64,000 nt of DNA from a virus. Below are positions 30,896-38,321 of this stretch, piece by piece (within the stretch, counting starts at the first letter, position 1; every line of letters starts with the position of its first letter). The notes beneath the pieces are model-generated. The model was not told where the DNA came from and searched no databases. It was given only the letters and a program-made list of their open reading frames with translations. The stretch covers positions 1-64,000 of the IMG/VR virus record IMGVR_UViG_3300040801_001812; one strand, given 5' to 3'. The translations under genes were made by a program, and so were the position numbers.

Positions 30896-30924
30896 ACTAT
30901 ACCACAGGGGCTAAACCGTGTCTA
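30896..30924 (-). promoter_or_regulatory. Promoter of the SSB-RecA-Mre11-Rad50 operon
   Basis: TAGACA (30919-30924), 17 bp, TATAGT (30896-30901) preceded by TGTGG (extended -10). The expected start near 30889 gives a leader of about 70 nt carrying the direct repeats. Confidence 0.7.
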
Positions 30925-30927
30925 CCC

Positions 30928-31398
30928 CTATTTCGATTCTTTCGAGGTGCTTTTCACCATAGAGCGGAGACGGGCTTCGAGTTCTGCTCGCTGAGCAGAC
31001 CCGGAGGTGGCGAGGAGCGCGGATCGATCCTTGAAAGCCATCGCCATGGCCTTGAGGAACCCCACGTCGCGTTTCAACTTGTTGATTTTCAAAGATCCAT
31101 TATGAATCTCGTCGTTCTGAGCGATCATGGACTTGATCGCTGTCTCGGTCACCTTCGTTCCCGTATCCACTGCCTGTGCGCGGATAGCAGTATCGACCTC
31201 GGCAGTGCGGCGCTCGTGCCTCACCTGCTCATCAGCCAACTCTTGCTCCTTCATAACCACGAGAGACGACCACCACGCGAGCTTGGACGCCTGCTCCCCG
31301 ATCACGTCGAACACATGCTCGGGGTCGAAGTAGAGTTCGTCGTGGACATCGTACTTGACATCCATGGCCCCAACCTTCATTTTCACTTTCAGTCCCAT
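30928..31398 (-). CDS. Possible UvsY-like recombination mediator
   Basis: 156 residues. Helical, with LAWWSSLVVMKEQELADEQV, a basic RHERRTAEVDTAIRAQ, and TETAIKSMIAQNDEIH then GFLKAMAMAFKDRSALL. The tryptophan-pair plus helical repeat layout is that of small phage proteins encoded beside RecA and SSB that act as UvsY-type loading factors. The assignment rests on pattern and context; no catalytic motif exists to test it. Confidence 0.45.
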   Translation of the reverse strand: MGLKVKMKVGAMDVKYDVHDELYFDPEHVFDVIGEQASKLAWWSSLVVMKEQELADEQVRHERRTAEVDTAIRAQAVDTGTKVTETAIKSMIAQNDEIHNGSLKINKLKRDVGFLKAMAMAFKDRSALLATSGSAQRAELEARLRSMVKSTSKESK

Positions 31399-31415
31399 TC
31401 TGACCTCCTGACCTT

Positions 31416-31444
31416 ACCGTAGCACTACTGAGAGAGCGCGTCAA
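31416..31444 (-). promoter_or_regulatory. Promoter for the gene at 30928-31398
   Basis: TTGACG (31439-31444), 17 bp, TACGGT (31416-31421). It overlaps the last codons of the upstream gene. The GGAGG ribosome site of the next gene follows closely. Confidence 0.5.
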
Positions 31445-31682
31445 GCAAATTGGGATGTTGTCGGTATTTTCGAAGGTATGCTGTCACCTTACCGACGTTC
31501 AGAGCGAGCAGCGGTGAAGTCCTCACACCCTCGAAATGGCCGTCTCGGATCTCCTCCGCGATATGACCCAGCTTACGCACCAGCTTCCGCTCCTCCTCGT
31601 GCTTCCGCCTGCGTGCAGCTCTCCGCTTATCCGCTCGAATAGTCTTCTGGGCCACGTTACGATGCTTGCGATGCTTCTTCAT
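31425..31682 (-). CDS. Small strongly basic protein
   Basis: 85 residues. The first 40 residues are mostly lysine, arginine and histidine (MKKHRKHRNVAQKTIRADKR, then RAARRRKHEEERK). It could bind nucleic acid. The tail LRKYRQHPNLLDALSQ is helical. Sits between polymerase and the UvsY-like gene. Confidence 0.55.
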   Translation of the reverse strand: MKKHRKHRNVAQKTIRADKRRAARRRKHEEERKLVRKLGHIAEEIRDGHFEGVRTSPLLALNVGKVTAYLRKYRQHPNLLDALSQ

Positions 31683-31730
31683 CTATCCTCCAGTGTGGGA
31701 CGACCCGATCTGGCGCTCATGCACGATCAT
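31683..31730 (-). CDS. Possible 15-residue leader peptide
   Basis: A 16-codon frame (MIVHERQIGSSHTGG) starts at ATG 31730 with GAGGAG upstream, between the polymerase stop and the next gene. The ribosome site is good, but the frame is short enough to occur by chance. Confidence 0.25.
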   Translation of the reverse strand: MIVHERQIGSSHTGG

Positions 31731-31737
31731 AGTCTCC

Positions 31738-33225
31738 TCACATCACGTACTGTTCGTATTCGATCTCACCAGCAAGAACGACCTCCCGTGGCAATTCAAC
31801 CATATCCTTGAAGTTAGCCCCGATATCAGCTCCCACGCTCAGAGGTACGGGCGACTCGTCGAGCAGCCACTCCAGTCCAGGCGGGCGCTCCATGAGCAGG
31901 GTAACCGCAGGAATAACCGTGTTGACCTCTGCGGGCGGCACGCTGAAGATGATCGAATCATGGATGGTACCCAGGATTTTGGTCTGGTATCTGTTCTCGT
32001 GTAGCCACTGCCACACACGCGCAATCCCATAGAGAGTGATGTCAGCCGCTGCGCTCTGCACCGGAGTGTTCACCCCAATACGAGACTCACGGCCATCCTG
32101 TGAGGCAAAACCCTTCAACGTGATCGTGCGCCTGCGCCCGAATAGAGTCGTCACGCTGCCGGTCTGCTCGGCGTAGTCGATCATGTCCTCTCGCCATGCT
32201 GCGAACTGAGGGAAGGTGGCGAAGTAGTCCTCCATAAACTGCTCACCTTCCTCCTCTGTGAGACCAGCCTGTCGCGTGAGGCTAAGAAGGCCCATACCGA
32301 ACATCAGGCCAAAAGTGAAGGTCTTCGCTGCGGACCTCTTGCTCTTGTACTCTCCGTACTTCGGATGGTCGGTGTCAGCCAGCGCCTCAGCCATGTCATC
32401 ATAATCGAGCTTAAAGACTGACGCTGCGACCTGGGTGTGGAAGTCCCTACCCGACTTGAAGAACTCACCCATCTTTTCGTCTTTGGCATACATCCCCGCG
32501 ACCCGGACCTCAACCTGGCTCTGGTCAAGCTCGAACAAGATGTGCCCAGGAAGAGGAACGAACGACCGGCGAACGTCACTGCCAGCCAGACCAAGACCTC
32601 TCTTATCCTTGTCTCGCTTCGGGATCTGCTGAAGGTTGGGGTTCTTACAGGAGAGCCTGCCAGTTGCCGTGCCTCCCGACACACCAGCCGTATCCACGAC
32701 CTTAGCCAAGAAGTAGCTCGGGTGGACGCAGCCAGTGTGGGGAGAGTAGAACTTCAACATCGGTTCCCCGAACGAACTCAGCATCTTCTGGAAGTTACGG
32801 AGCACGAGCAGGTCATCACAGAACTGCACGCCCTCGTCTGCGAAATGCTGTAAGGACTCTCGATCTGTGCTCGGGGCATCAGTGGTTTTAGAACGCTTAA
32901 ATGGTTCCAACGACAGCCCTTTATCAGTCTGGATACCGAACAGGAACGCACCAAGCTGCTTCGTCGAGCCGAGGTTAAACGCCCCCTTACCCTCCAGCGG
33001 GATCTCGTGATGAGCCATGAAGTCCACCAGCTCGGGAGTTCCCATCAGCTTGTCCTTGTATTCGTTGAAGATACGCTCGGCGTCTGAGATGAAGACCCGG
33101 TGCTGCATCGGATCAAAGGGGAAGCCGGTGTCCTCGATCTCGACAAAGGCGTTTACCAACACCCGTTGATAATCTGCGAGCCAACGAAGACTGCCCCCCT
33201 CTGCCGTTGTGTCAAAACCTATCAT
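31738..33225 (-). CDS. Family A DNA polymerase, polymerase domain only
   Basis: 495 residues. Motif A ELDQSQVEVRVAG near 227, motif B RSAAKTFTFGLMFGMGLLS near 305 and motif C TIHDSIIF near 422 are intact. The 3'-5' exonuclease domain that precedes this domain in Pol I is absent; it is encoded separately at 33444-34694. The polymerase is the presumed replicative enzyme. Starts at ATG 33225 behind GAGGGTGAG. Confidence 0.9.
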   Translation of the reverse strand: MIGFDTTAEGGSLRWLADYQRVLVNAFVEIEDTGFPFDPMQHRVFISDAERIFNEYKDKLMGTPELVDFMAHHEIPLEGKGAFNLGSTKQLGAFLFGIQTDKGLSLEPFKRSKTTDAPSTDRESLQHFADEGVQFCDDLLVLRNFQKMLSSFGEPMLKFYSPHTGCVHPSYFLAKVVDTAGVSGGTATGRLSCKNPNLQQIPKRDKDKRGLGLAGSDVRRSFVPLPGHILFELDQSQVEVRVAGMYAKDEKMGEFFKSGRDFHTQVAASVFKLDYDDMAEALADTDHPKYGEYKSKRSAAKTFTFGLMFGMGLLSLTRQAGLTEEEGEQFMEDYFATFPQFAAWREDMIDYAEQTGSVTTLFGRRRTITLKGFASQDGRESRIGVNTPVQSAAADITLYGIARVWQWLHENRYQTKILGTIHDSIIFSVPPAEVNTVIPAVTLLMERPPGLEWLLDESPVPLSVGADIGANFKDMVELPREVVLAGEIEYEQYVM

Positions 33226-33240
33226 AGCCTACTCACCCTC

Positions 33241-33447
33241 TCACGCACAGTATAGCGGGATATCGATGAGCTTAGTCAGCAGAGCACATGCAGCAAGATT
33301 CTGGTCCTCTTCACTCTTACCGTGAGTGGCTAAGTAGGCTAGCACGTCTTCCCACAAATCATCCCTCTCAGCGTGTGCCGCCTCATAGTCTGTTTTTGCC
33401 AAAGACCTGATCCTGGCTATTCTATCGCCAATATCTTTAGGTGTCAT
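33241..33447 (-). CDS. Small hypothetical protein between exonuclease and polymerase
   Basis: 68 residues, helical (DYEAAHAERDDLWEDVLAYL). Overlaps the exonuclease stop by 4 bp. Its position inside the split polymerase operon suggests a replication accessory role, but nothing in the sequence shows one. Confidence 0.6.
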   Translation of the reverse strand: MTPKDIGDRIARIRSLAKTDYEAAHAERDDLWEDVLAYLATHGKSEEDQNLAACALLTKLIDIPLYCA

Positions 33448-34694
33448 GGGGCCTTAACCTCCTGCATAGCATCGCTGTGGAACGCCTCCCTGAACAGATG
33501 GCGCGTGACCACGATGTCCAAACAGCCGTAGGTGGTGAGTAGCTCGGGTGGCGCGTCATACGTCCCGTGCTCCTCGAAGTAGTCGTCCATTTTCTTCTCG
33601 TACCCGCCCAAGTCAGTGATCTGGTAGGCGATCTCCTTCAACGACAGCGGGGACTCCCCATGGATGTTCGCCCACAGCATCATAGTGTCTCGGTCGAGCA
33701 TACATTTGTCAACCCCAATTCTCCTAAGTCCTTTGAGGTCATACTTTCCGTTATGCGCGACGATCTTGAAGTACCGAGGGTGGAGCAGCTCGTTGAGCAT
33801 ATCCCGCATCTTACCCAGCCAGTTTGGGTCCGATCCGCCTGACCAGTGCTCGGACTGAAGGGGAAGAAGGTAGACGGGGTTGGTGTCGTTGGGGCTATTG
33901 GGTCCGCTTCCTTCGAGATCAACGATACCGAACTGGATACAGTAGACCTTGAAGTCGGCAGTGTACATCTCATCGTCCAGGGAAGAAGCCTCGATGTCGA
34001 TGGCGAGGTACTCACCCTTATGATCCCTGGTAAGCAGGCGTGCTACCTCCTTGAATTGGCGTGCGCTCTCGATCACGCGGAAGTCGAAGCGGTCCATCTT
34101 GGAGTCGTCCCAGTACGGCGAGCCTTCACTGGAGAAGACTGCCTTGGCACGACGGATGTCGGCTACCCAAGGATCCAACTTCGAGGGGGTGGATAGAACA
34201 GAGAAGGGGTGGTCTATTGCCATCACCTGCGCGGACCAGCCGTCTCCCTCGAACTCCTGCAACTTACCGTGCGTCTTAGCGATAGAGGCGTTGTTGCGGG
34301 TCACGGCGATCTGGGCGTTCTTCCCGAGCACGATGATAAGACGGGGCTTAAAACGGTTCAGCTCCTCCATCAAGTACCGGTCGGCGCACGTTTTCATGTC
34401 CTTCACCTTGATTTTGCCAGCCGGGTAGCACTTCACGGCGTTGGTAGCGAAAACGTCTCCGGTATTTCCGACAGAGAAACCCGCGTCCTTAAGAGCTTCG
34501 ATCACCAGCCTCCCCTGCTCATCAGCGAAGGAGAAGCCTCGCGGTGCCTCATCACGCGAGGGAGCGTCACCCACTATGACAACTCCCCCAGTTTTGTTCA
34601 GGTTGCCCCGACCCGAGATGCAGGTCACACCGTCCGTCTCGTGCAGTGGGCAGAGCGAGCAAGACCTGTTGTAGATTCCCTTCAGAAGACTCAT
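33444..34694 (-). CDS. Uracil-DNA glycosylase fused to a 3'-5' exonuclease
   Basis: 416 residues. The N-terminal 190 residues resemble family 4/5 UDG: cysteines 12, 15, 89 and 103 fit the [4Fe-4S] set, with GDAPSRDEAPRGFSF, IIVLGKNAQIAV and DHPFSVLSTPSK. The usual GEAPG..ED motif is altered. The C-terminal part is a DnaQ-type exonuclease: LAIDIEASSLD near 233, VAHNGKYDLKGL, and YGCLDIVVTRHLF. It would remove uracil and proofread for the polymerase encoded downstream. SPO1-type phage polymerases carry a similar UDG-exonuclease region in one chain. The ATG follows the -10 by only 6 nt, so the mRNA may be leaderless. Confidence 0.85.
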   Translation of the reverse strand: MSLLKGIYNRSCSLCPLHETDGVTCISGRGNLNKTGGVVIVGDAPSRDEAPRGFSFADEQGRLVIEALKDAGFSVGNTGDVFATNAVKCYPAGKIKVKDMKTCADRYLMEELNRFKPRLIIVLGKNAQIAVTRNNASIAKTHGKLQEFEGDGWSAQVMAIDHPFSVLSTPSKLDPWVADIRRAKAVFSSEGSPYWDDSKMDRFDFRVIESARQFKEVARLLTRDHKGEYLAIDIEASSLDDEMYTADFKVYCIQFGIVDLEGSGPNSPNDTNPVYLLPLQSEHWSGGSDPNWLGKMRDMLNELLHPRYFKIVAHNGKYDLKGLRRIGVDKCMLDRDTMMLWANIHGESPLSLKEIAYQITDLGGYEKKMDDYFEEHGTYDAPPELLTTYGCLDIVVTRHLFREAFHSDAMQEVKAP

Positions 34695-34700
34695 GAAACT

Positions 34701-34729
34701 AAGATATCATCAGGGTTAGTCATTGTCAA
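34701..34729 (-). promoter_or_regulatory. Promoter of the UDG-exonuclease/polymerase operon
   Basis: TTGACA (34724-34729), 17 bp, TATCTT (34701-34706). The -35 lies in the last codons of the upstream gene. The start codon at 34692-34694 falls where transcription would begin. Confidence 0.65.
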
Positions 34730-35036
34730 CGTCATCCCGCCAGTACTCGTCGTACTCGGCTTCAGACATCCGCTTGGGCTTCGTGAAGTCGTGACCGCAC
34801 TCCGAACAGGTGAGCGGGGGATCCTTGGGGTAGAACCCCTCGGTGCAGCTCCAATCGACCATGGCACAGAACCCAAGGGGTTCGCCCTCATCATCCCAGT
34901 CCTCGACCTCGATAAGGGCTTCGATGGTGGCCCGAATGACGATGGCCTCACTGTTGCACTCAGGACAGACCCACATGGGGTCTGTGACCGCAAGCCGATA
35001 CCGACCACCACCGTAATGGAACGCCGGGGAACTCAC
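34716..35036 (-). CDS. Zinc-ribbon protein, copy 1 of 3
   Basis: 106 residues from GTG 35036 overlapping the upstream stop (GTGA). VCPECNSEA near residue 23 and TCSECGHDFTKPKRMSEAEY near residue 76 make two CxxC knuckles. Shares layout with the next two genes upstream. Function unknown. Confidence 0.65.
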   Translation of the reverse strand: MSSPAFHYGGGRYRLAVTDPMWVCPECNSEAIVIRATIEALIEVEDWDDEGEPLGFCAMVDWSCTEGFYPKDPPLTCSECGHDFTKPKRMSEAEYDEYWRDDVDND

Positions 35037-35335
35037 AGCATCATCTCCTCGTCGAAGTCGTGGAGATCGACGAACCCTTCGTCCTCTTCCTCGGGTTCCT
35101 CAACGATCTTAACCTCGGTGAACTGGTGCTCACAGTCTAAACACCGGAACAGATGTGACGCGTTAGCAGAGAAAACAGCAAAGTCCTCGTACGTAACGTC
35201 TCCCCAGCCCACGGGGTTCCCATCAGCGTCAAACGCCGTAACTGCCGCGTAGGAACTCAACATGAAATGTTGATCAATCATCTCAGAACCACACTCAGGG
35301 CACACAAACGCGGGGTAGTTCTTGTACTCACCCAT
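35033..35335 (-). CDS. Zinc-ribbon protein, copy 2 of 3
   Basis: 100 residues from ATG 35335 behind GAGGAGCGG. VCPECGSEM near residue 11 and RCLDCEHQFTEVK near residue 64, with DADGNPVGWGDVTYEDFAV between them. The same order as copies 1 and 3. Acidic tail. Confidence 0.65.
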   Translation of the reverse strand: MGEYKNYPAFVCPECGSEMIDQHFMLSSYAAVTAFDADGNPVGWGDVTYEDFAVFSANASHLFRCLDCEHQFTEVKIVEEPEEEDEGFVDLHDFDEEMML

Positions 35336-35336
35336 G

Positions 35337-35678
35337 TCACCGCTCCTCGTCGGTCGGGGGACCAAGCAACTCGGTGAGGTTATCCAGTTCGATAGCCTTG
35401 ACCTCCTCCAACAGCTCCTCCACCGGCTTCGGCTCAAGGATGGCGTCGAGTTCTTCGTCGGTCATAACCAGCGGCTTTTTGAACTCAAAACCGCACTCCA
35501 CACAGCACAGGCGCAACGGCTTGACCTTGTAGTCTTCCCAAGAAACGTAAGATTCCCCAAACGCATTGGGTTCCAGGTTGTCATCAAAAGATGTCACATC
35601 AGTAGCAACATCCACCTGTGCCAACTCTTGGATCCCATCAGCGTAGCAAGCAGGACACACGTAGTTCTTATTCGGCAT
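35337..35678 (-). CDS. Zinc-ribbon protein, copy 3 of 3
   Basis: 113 residues from ATG 35678. VCPACYADG near residue 7 and LCCVECGFEFKKPLVMTDEE near residue 55, with SYVSWEDYKVKPLR between. Best conserved with copy 1 in the F.KP..M.E.E block. Function unknown. Confidence 0.65.
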   Translation of the reverse strand: MPNKNYVCPACYADGIQELAQVDVATDVTSFDDNLEPNAFGESYVSWEDYKVKPLRLCCVECGFEFKKPLVMTDEELDAILEPKPVEELLEEVKAIELDNLTELLGPPTDEER

Positions 35679-35679
35679 G

Positions 35680-35898
35680 TTAGTCCTTCCCTTTGAGGAT
35701 CCGATCCAGTTCTTCGATAGCCTCATGATGAGGGGATAAAGCCCCCTTGGGGGGCTTCACAGCGGCGTACAGCTCCTGTTGGGTTTTCGCGACCCGCAAC
35801 CCTGCTCGCATGATGTGAATGGTTGTCACGATGTCTTCAAGAGCATCCAACGCGTTCTCACGAGCCTCGTCGAGCTTCTTCGCGCTGACCTTCGGCAT
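35680..35898 (-). CDS. Small helical hypothetical protein
   Basis: 72 residues. Basic start MPKVSAKKLDEAREN, then helices; contains VKPPKGALSPHH. Overlaps its neighbours by a TGATG junction. Family not recognised. Confidence 0.6.
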   Translation of the reverse strand: MPKVSAKKLDEARENALDALEDIVTTIHIMRAGLRVAKTQQELYAAVKPPKGALSPHHEAIEELDRILKGKD

Positions 35899-36398
35899 CA
35901 GTCCAATGCCTCCTTTATCTTCTTCGTGACCTTGGCTGAGACATCCAGATCCTCATCAGTGACACCCGAGGTATCCAGAGCCTTCTCCTTCCGAGTCTTG
36001 GGCTTCGGGGGTGCCTTCTTCTTCGGAGGTGCCTTCGTGGTCTTCATCTGCAAGGATGGCGTAGCCTTCTTGCTCTTACTGCGCTTCTTCTTACGGCTGA
36101 ACACCGTGTCCCAAAACGCCATCGGTTGACCTTTCATGTCCTTGACTCCGTTGACGCACACCCACCGGAGAGGGCAGGTGAGTTCCACACCCTCGACCTC
36201 GAAGGTGATATCCTTGTCCGTAAACTCGGGCCAGTTAGACTGCGCCCATTCCCACAACTCCGCGCCCATGTTGGCCTTGTTCGTGTACTCACCCGTCACA
36301 GTGAAATCACGGTAGATCTTGAACTCCCCGTGAGACTGACCGGGGCCTTTGAGGTACACGGAACAGATGGCCTCCACGATGAACTTCTTCTTAGCCAT
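35898..36398 (-). CDS. Hypothetical protein with basic linker
   Basis: 166 residues. A beta-rich N-terminal 100 residues (KFIVEAICSVYLKG, YRDFTVTGEYTN) is followed by a strongly basic, proline-containing linker (KAPPKKKAPPKPKTRKEK) and an acidic helical tail. The KPK/PPK linker is like that of the 23179-24090 product. Function unknown. Confidence 0.6.
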   Translation of the reverse strand: MAKKKFIVEAICSVYLKGPGQSHGEFKIYRDFTVTGEYTNKANMGAELWEWAQSNWPEFTDKDITFEVEGVELTCPLRWVCVNGVKDMKGQPMAFWDTVFSRKKKRSKSKKATPSLQMKTTKAPPKKKAPPKPKTRKEKALDTSGVTDEDLDVSAKVTKKIKEALD

Positions 36399-36410
36399 CG
36401 AACCTCCTGA

Positions 36411-36725
36411 CTACTCTAGTTGCGCCTGCCGTGCCAGAGCGATAAGGGTTGCGAGGTTGATTCGGTTAACCAACATCTTTCCTTCCATGTCACGACGCCT
36501 CAAGATAACTACCAGCTCTTGGAAGCCGCCGTCAAGTGCTCGTTCGTCGATATGCTCACCAAATGCGTTGTCGAGCTTGGTCCCAACTACCTCGGCCTCA
36601 ACATCCTGCTCATCGGGTTCGTGCATGTCCAGCCTACACCCCTCCGTAATCCTACGCAAGTTGTCCAGGTGCAGGCGAAGGTAGCCGAGCACCCGAGCAC
36701 CATGCTCCGACTCCTTAACCGGCAT
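36411..36725 (-). CDS. Hypothetical protein
   Basis: 104 residues, charged (VKESEHGARVLGYLRLHLDN). The C-terminal part VVILRRRDMEGKMLVNRINL is basic. Family not recognised. Confidence 0.6.
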   Translation of the reverse strand: MPVKESEHGARVLGYLRLHLDNLRRITEGCRLDMHEPDEQDVEAEVVGTKLDNAFGEHIDERALDGGFQELVVILRRRDMEGKMLVNRINLATLIALARQAQLE

Positions 36726-36900
36726 CGCGTTCCTCCGTGATCGGGTCGAAGAACTCCCAGTCTTCCTCGAAGAGAGACTGATCTTCCTCGTAGTTCTTGA
36801 GGTTCATCTCGTAGACCACCCGGCACAGGTCATCCACACTCATAGCATCAACCACGATCTGAGCGAGCAACTTGCGGTTCTCGGCGTTGTACTCAGGCAT
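36715..36900 (-). CDS. Small acidic hypothetical protein
   Basis: 61 residues, helical N-terminus (NAENRKLLAQIVVDAMSVDD) and acidic end (FEEDWEFFDPITEE). Family not recognised. Confidence 0.55.
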   Translation of the reverse strand: MPEYNAENRKLLAQIVVDAMSVDDLCRVVYEMNLKNYEEDQSLFEEDWEFFDPITEERDAG

Positions 36901-36986
36901 CAGAGCCTCCCTAGTGCGCCTGCGAGATCCAGACAGTATTCCGTCTCTTGCTCAAGGTACTCGTCCGAAAACGGATCCTGTGTCAC
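36900..36986 (-). CDS. Possible 28-residue protein
   Basis: A short frame from GTG 36984-36986, which overlaps the upstream stop as GTGA, to a TGA that overlaps the next ATG as TGATG. The predicted product is acidic (FSDEYLEQETEYCLDLAGAL). Both junctions copy the coupling style of its neighbours, which supports translation, but the size leaves doubt. Confidence 0.4.
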   Translation of the reverse strand: MTQDPFSDEYLEQETEYCLDLAGALGRL

Positions 36987-37201
36987 CAGAAGTTCCCATT
37001 CTCACGGTTGATCTGACGAACCCGTTCGTTGACCTCGGACTCGCCCTGCGTGATCATGTCGGTGCCGATGTAGAGGGTGAGATATTCGTCCTCATAACAG
37101 ACGTGCATCTCCTCGCCCTCCTCGGCGCTGTCGTTCCACAAAGCCACTTGGTCCAGCAGTTCGGGACTGATCTGTTCGGGGTAGCTCTCTTCGTAGATCA
37201 C
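36983..37201 (-). CDS. Small acidic hypothetical protein
   Basis: 72 residues, acidic throughout (WNDSAEEGEEMHVCYEDEYL). Ends with RQINRENGNFW. Family not recognised. Confidence 0.55.
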   Translation of the reverse strand: MIYEESYPEQISPELLDQVALWNDSAEEGEEMHVCYEDEYLTLYIGTDMITQGESEVNERVRQINRENGNFW

Positions 37202-37608
37202 AGCATCTCCTCATCCCAGGCGTCGTCATCCACATCTTCGTCGGTGCAAAGCAAGTCTTCATCCTGGTAAGCCGGAAGGGCATCCTTCGGGATAGCCGCC
37301 ATGACATCCGTCTTACTCGGATCCTTAACGAAATACGGCTCGATCTCGGTCGGGGACTCCTCGTCCTCGGGATCCTGCACCATCTTCAACGCCACATCCC
37401 ACTGACCGACAGTCGTGCCCAAAAAGGCAAAGGGTACGAAGACGCCCGGTGACGGAGACATCGCTACCGCCCACCGGTACTCGTCACTGCCACTGGTATT
37501 GATCACAGGAACGACACACATGGTATCAGTGAGACCACGTGCGCCCTTGGACTCCAAAAGCATGATCAGAGCCTCTAGCTCTGCCTTGATCTTCCTTGGA
37601 ACTCTCAT
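37198..37608 (-). CDS. Hypothetical protein
   Basis: 136 residues behind GAGGAGATG. N-terminal helix (RKIKAELEALIMLLESKGAR), a beta-rich middle (RWAVAMSPSPGVFVPFAF) and an acidic tail. Family not recognised. Confidence 0.6.
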   Translation of the reverse strand: MRVPRKIKAELEALIMLLESKGARGLTDTMCVVPVINTSGSDEYRWAVAMSPSPGVFVPFAFLGTTVGQWDVALKMVQDPEDEESPTEIEPYFVKDPSKTDVMAAIPKDALPAYQDEDLLCTDEDVDDDAWDEEML

Positions 37609-38312
37609 GCGATCATCTCCTCTCCTTCAGACGGCAAATCATCAGGTTGGAGGAACGAAGAACCACGAATGGCCTCTTCCCTCTCTGCACGTTGCGCTTC
37701 AAAGATAGCACGTTCACGACGACGTTTCCGGGTAGCGACACCCTTCTTGATCGCTTCGCGCTTCCGACGCTCTTTCTCCTTGGCACGCTGTTTCGCGAGC
37801 CTTACGGCTCGCGTTCTTCCCGGCGTCCGGATATCCTCGATCTTATCCCCCCACTTGGCATCAACCACTTCGTCTGTTTCCAGAGCAAAGAGGAACTTAG
37901 GGAGCTTCAGACCATCGGGAGCCAAACCCAGGTAAGACTGGAGGTTATGAACGTTACACCAGAAGGCTTCCTTTGAGAGTTCCTCATGCCGCTCCTCGCT
38001 GGAGAGACGCTGCGCGTACTTGTACCGAATCAGGTACATATGGTGAGCAGTGTTCACACCCCAATCGTTCTTCCTCATGCAAAAACCGATAGTCGGGTGG
38101 TACACCGCGATCAGGGTCTCATAGCTGAAGAAAAAGATACCACCGAGGATTTTGATGCCCATGGTGTGGCACCCGTAGTTGTTCCGGGTGGACTGGCCGT
38201 TCTGCCACATCCCGTTGGAGCGATCTGCGTAGTCACCGTAGTTGAAGATCTCGATACCGCCGAACACCGAGCGTTCGAGCATACCAACGTCATACGTCTT
38301 ATGGTAGGACAT
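37605..38312 (-). CDS. Hypothetical protein in the MoxR/VWA operon
   Basis: 235 residues. The N-terminal 130 residues (HKTYDVGMLERSVFGGIEIF, then IFFFSYETLIAVYH) look globular and beta-rich. The C-terminal half is a long basic helix (KQRAKEKERRKREAIKKGVA). It lies 9 bp after the 301-residue gene, in one run with MoxR and VWA. Function unknown. Confidence 0.6.
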   Translation of the reverse strand: MSYHKTYDVGMLERSVFGGIEIFNYGDYADRSNGMWQNGQSTRNNYGCHTMGIKILGGIFFFSYETLIAVYHPTIGFCMRKNDWGVNTAHHMYLIRYKYAQRLSSEERHEELSKEAFWCNVHNLQSYLGLAPDGLKLPKFLFALETDEVVDAKWGDKIEDIRTPGRTRAVRLAKQRAKEKERRKREAIKKGVATRKRRRERAIFEAQRAEREEAIRGSSFLQPDDLPSEGEEMIA

Positions 38313-38321
38313 AGTACCTCC

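Noticed and set aside
29677-31422. 581-codon plus-strand frame
   Set aside because: Antisense to the SSB gene with its zinc site and promoter; its low-complexity valine/isoleucine/arginine runs mirror the acidic tail.
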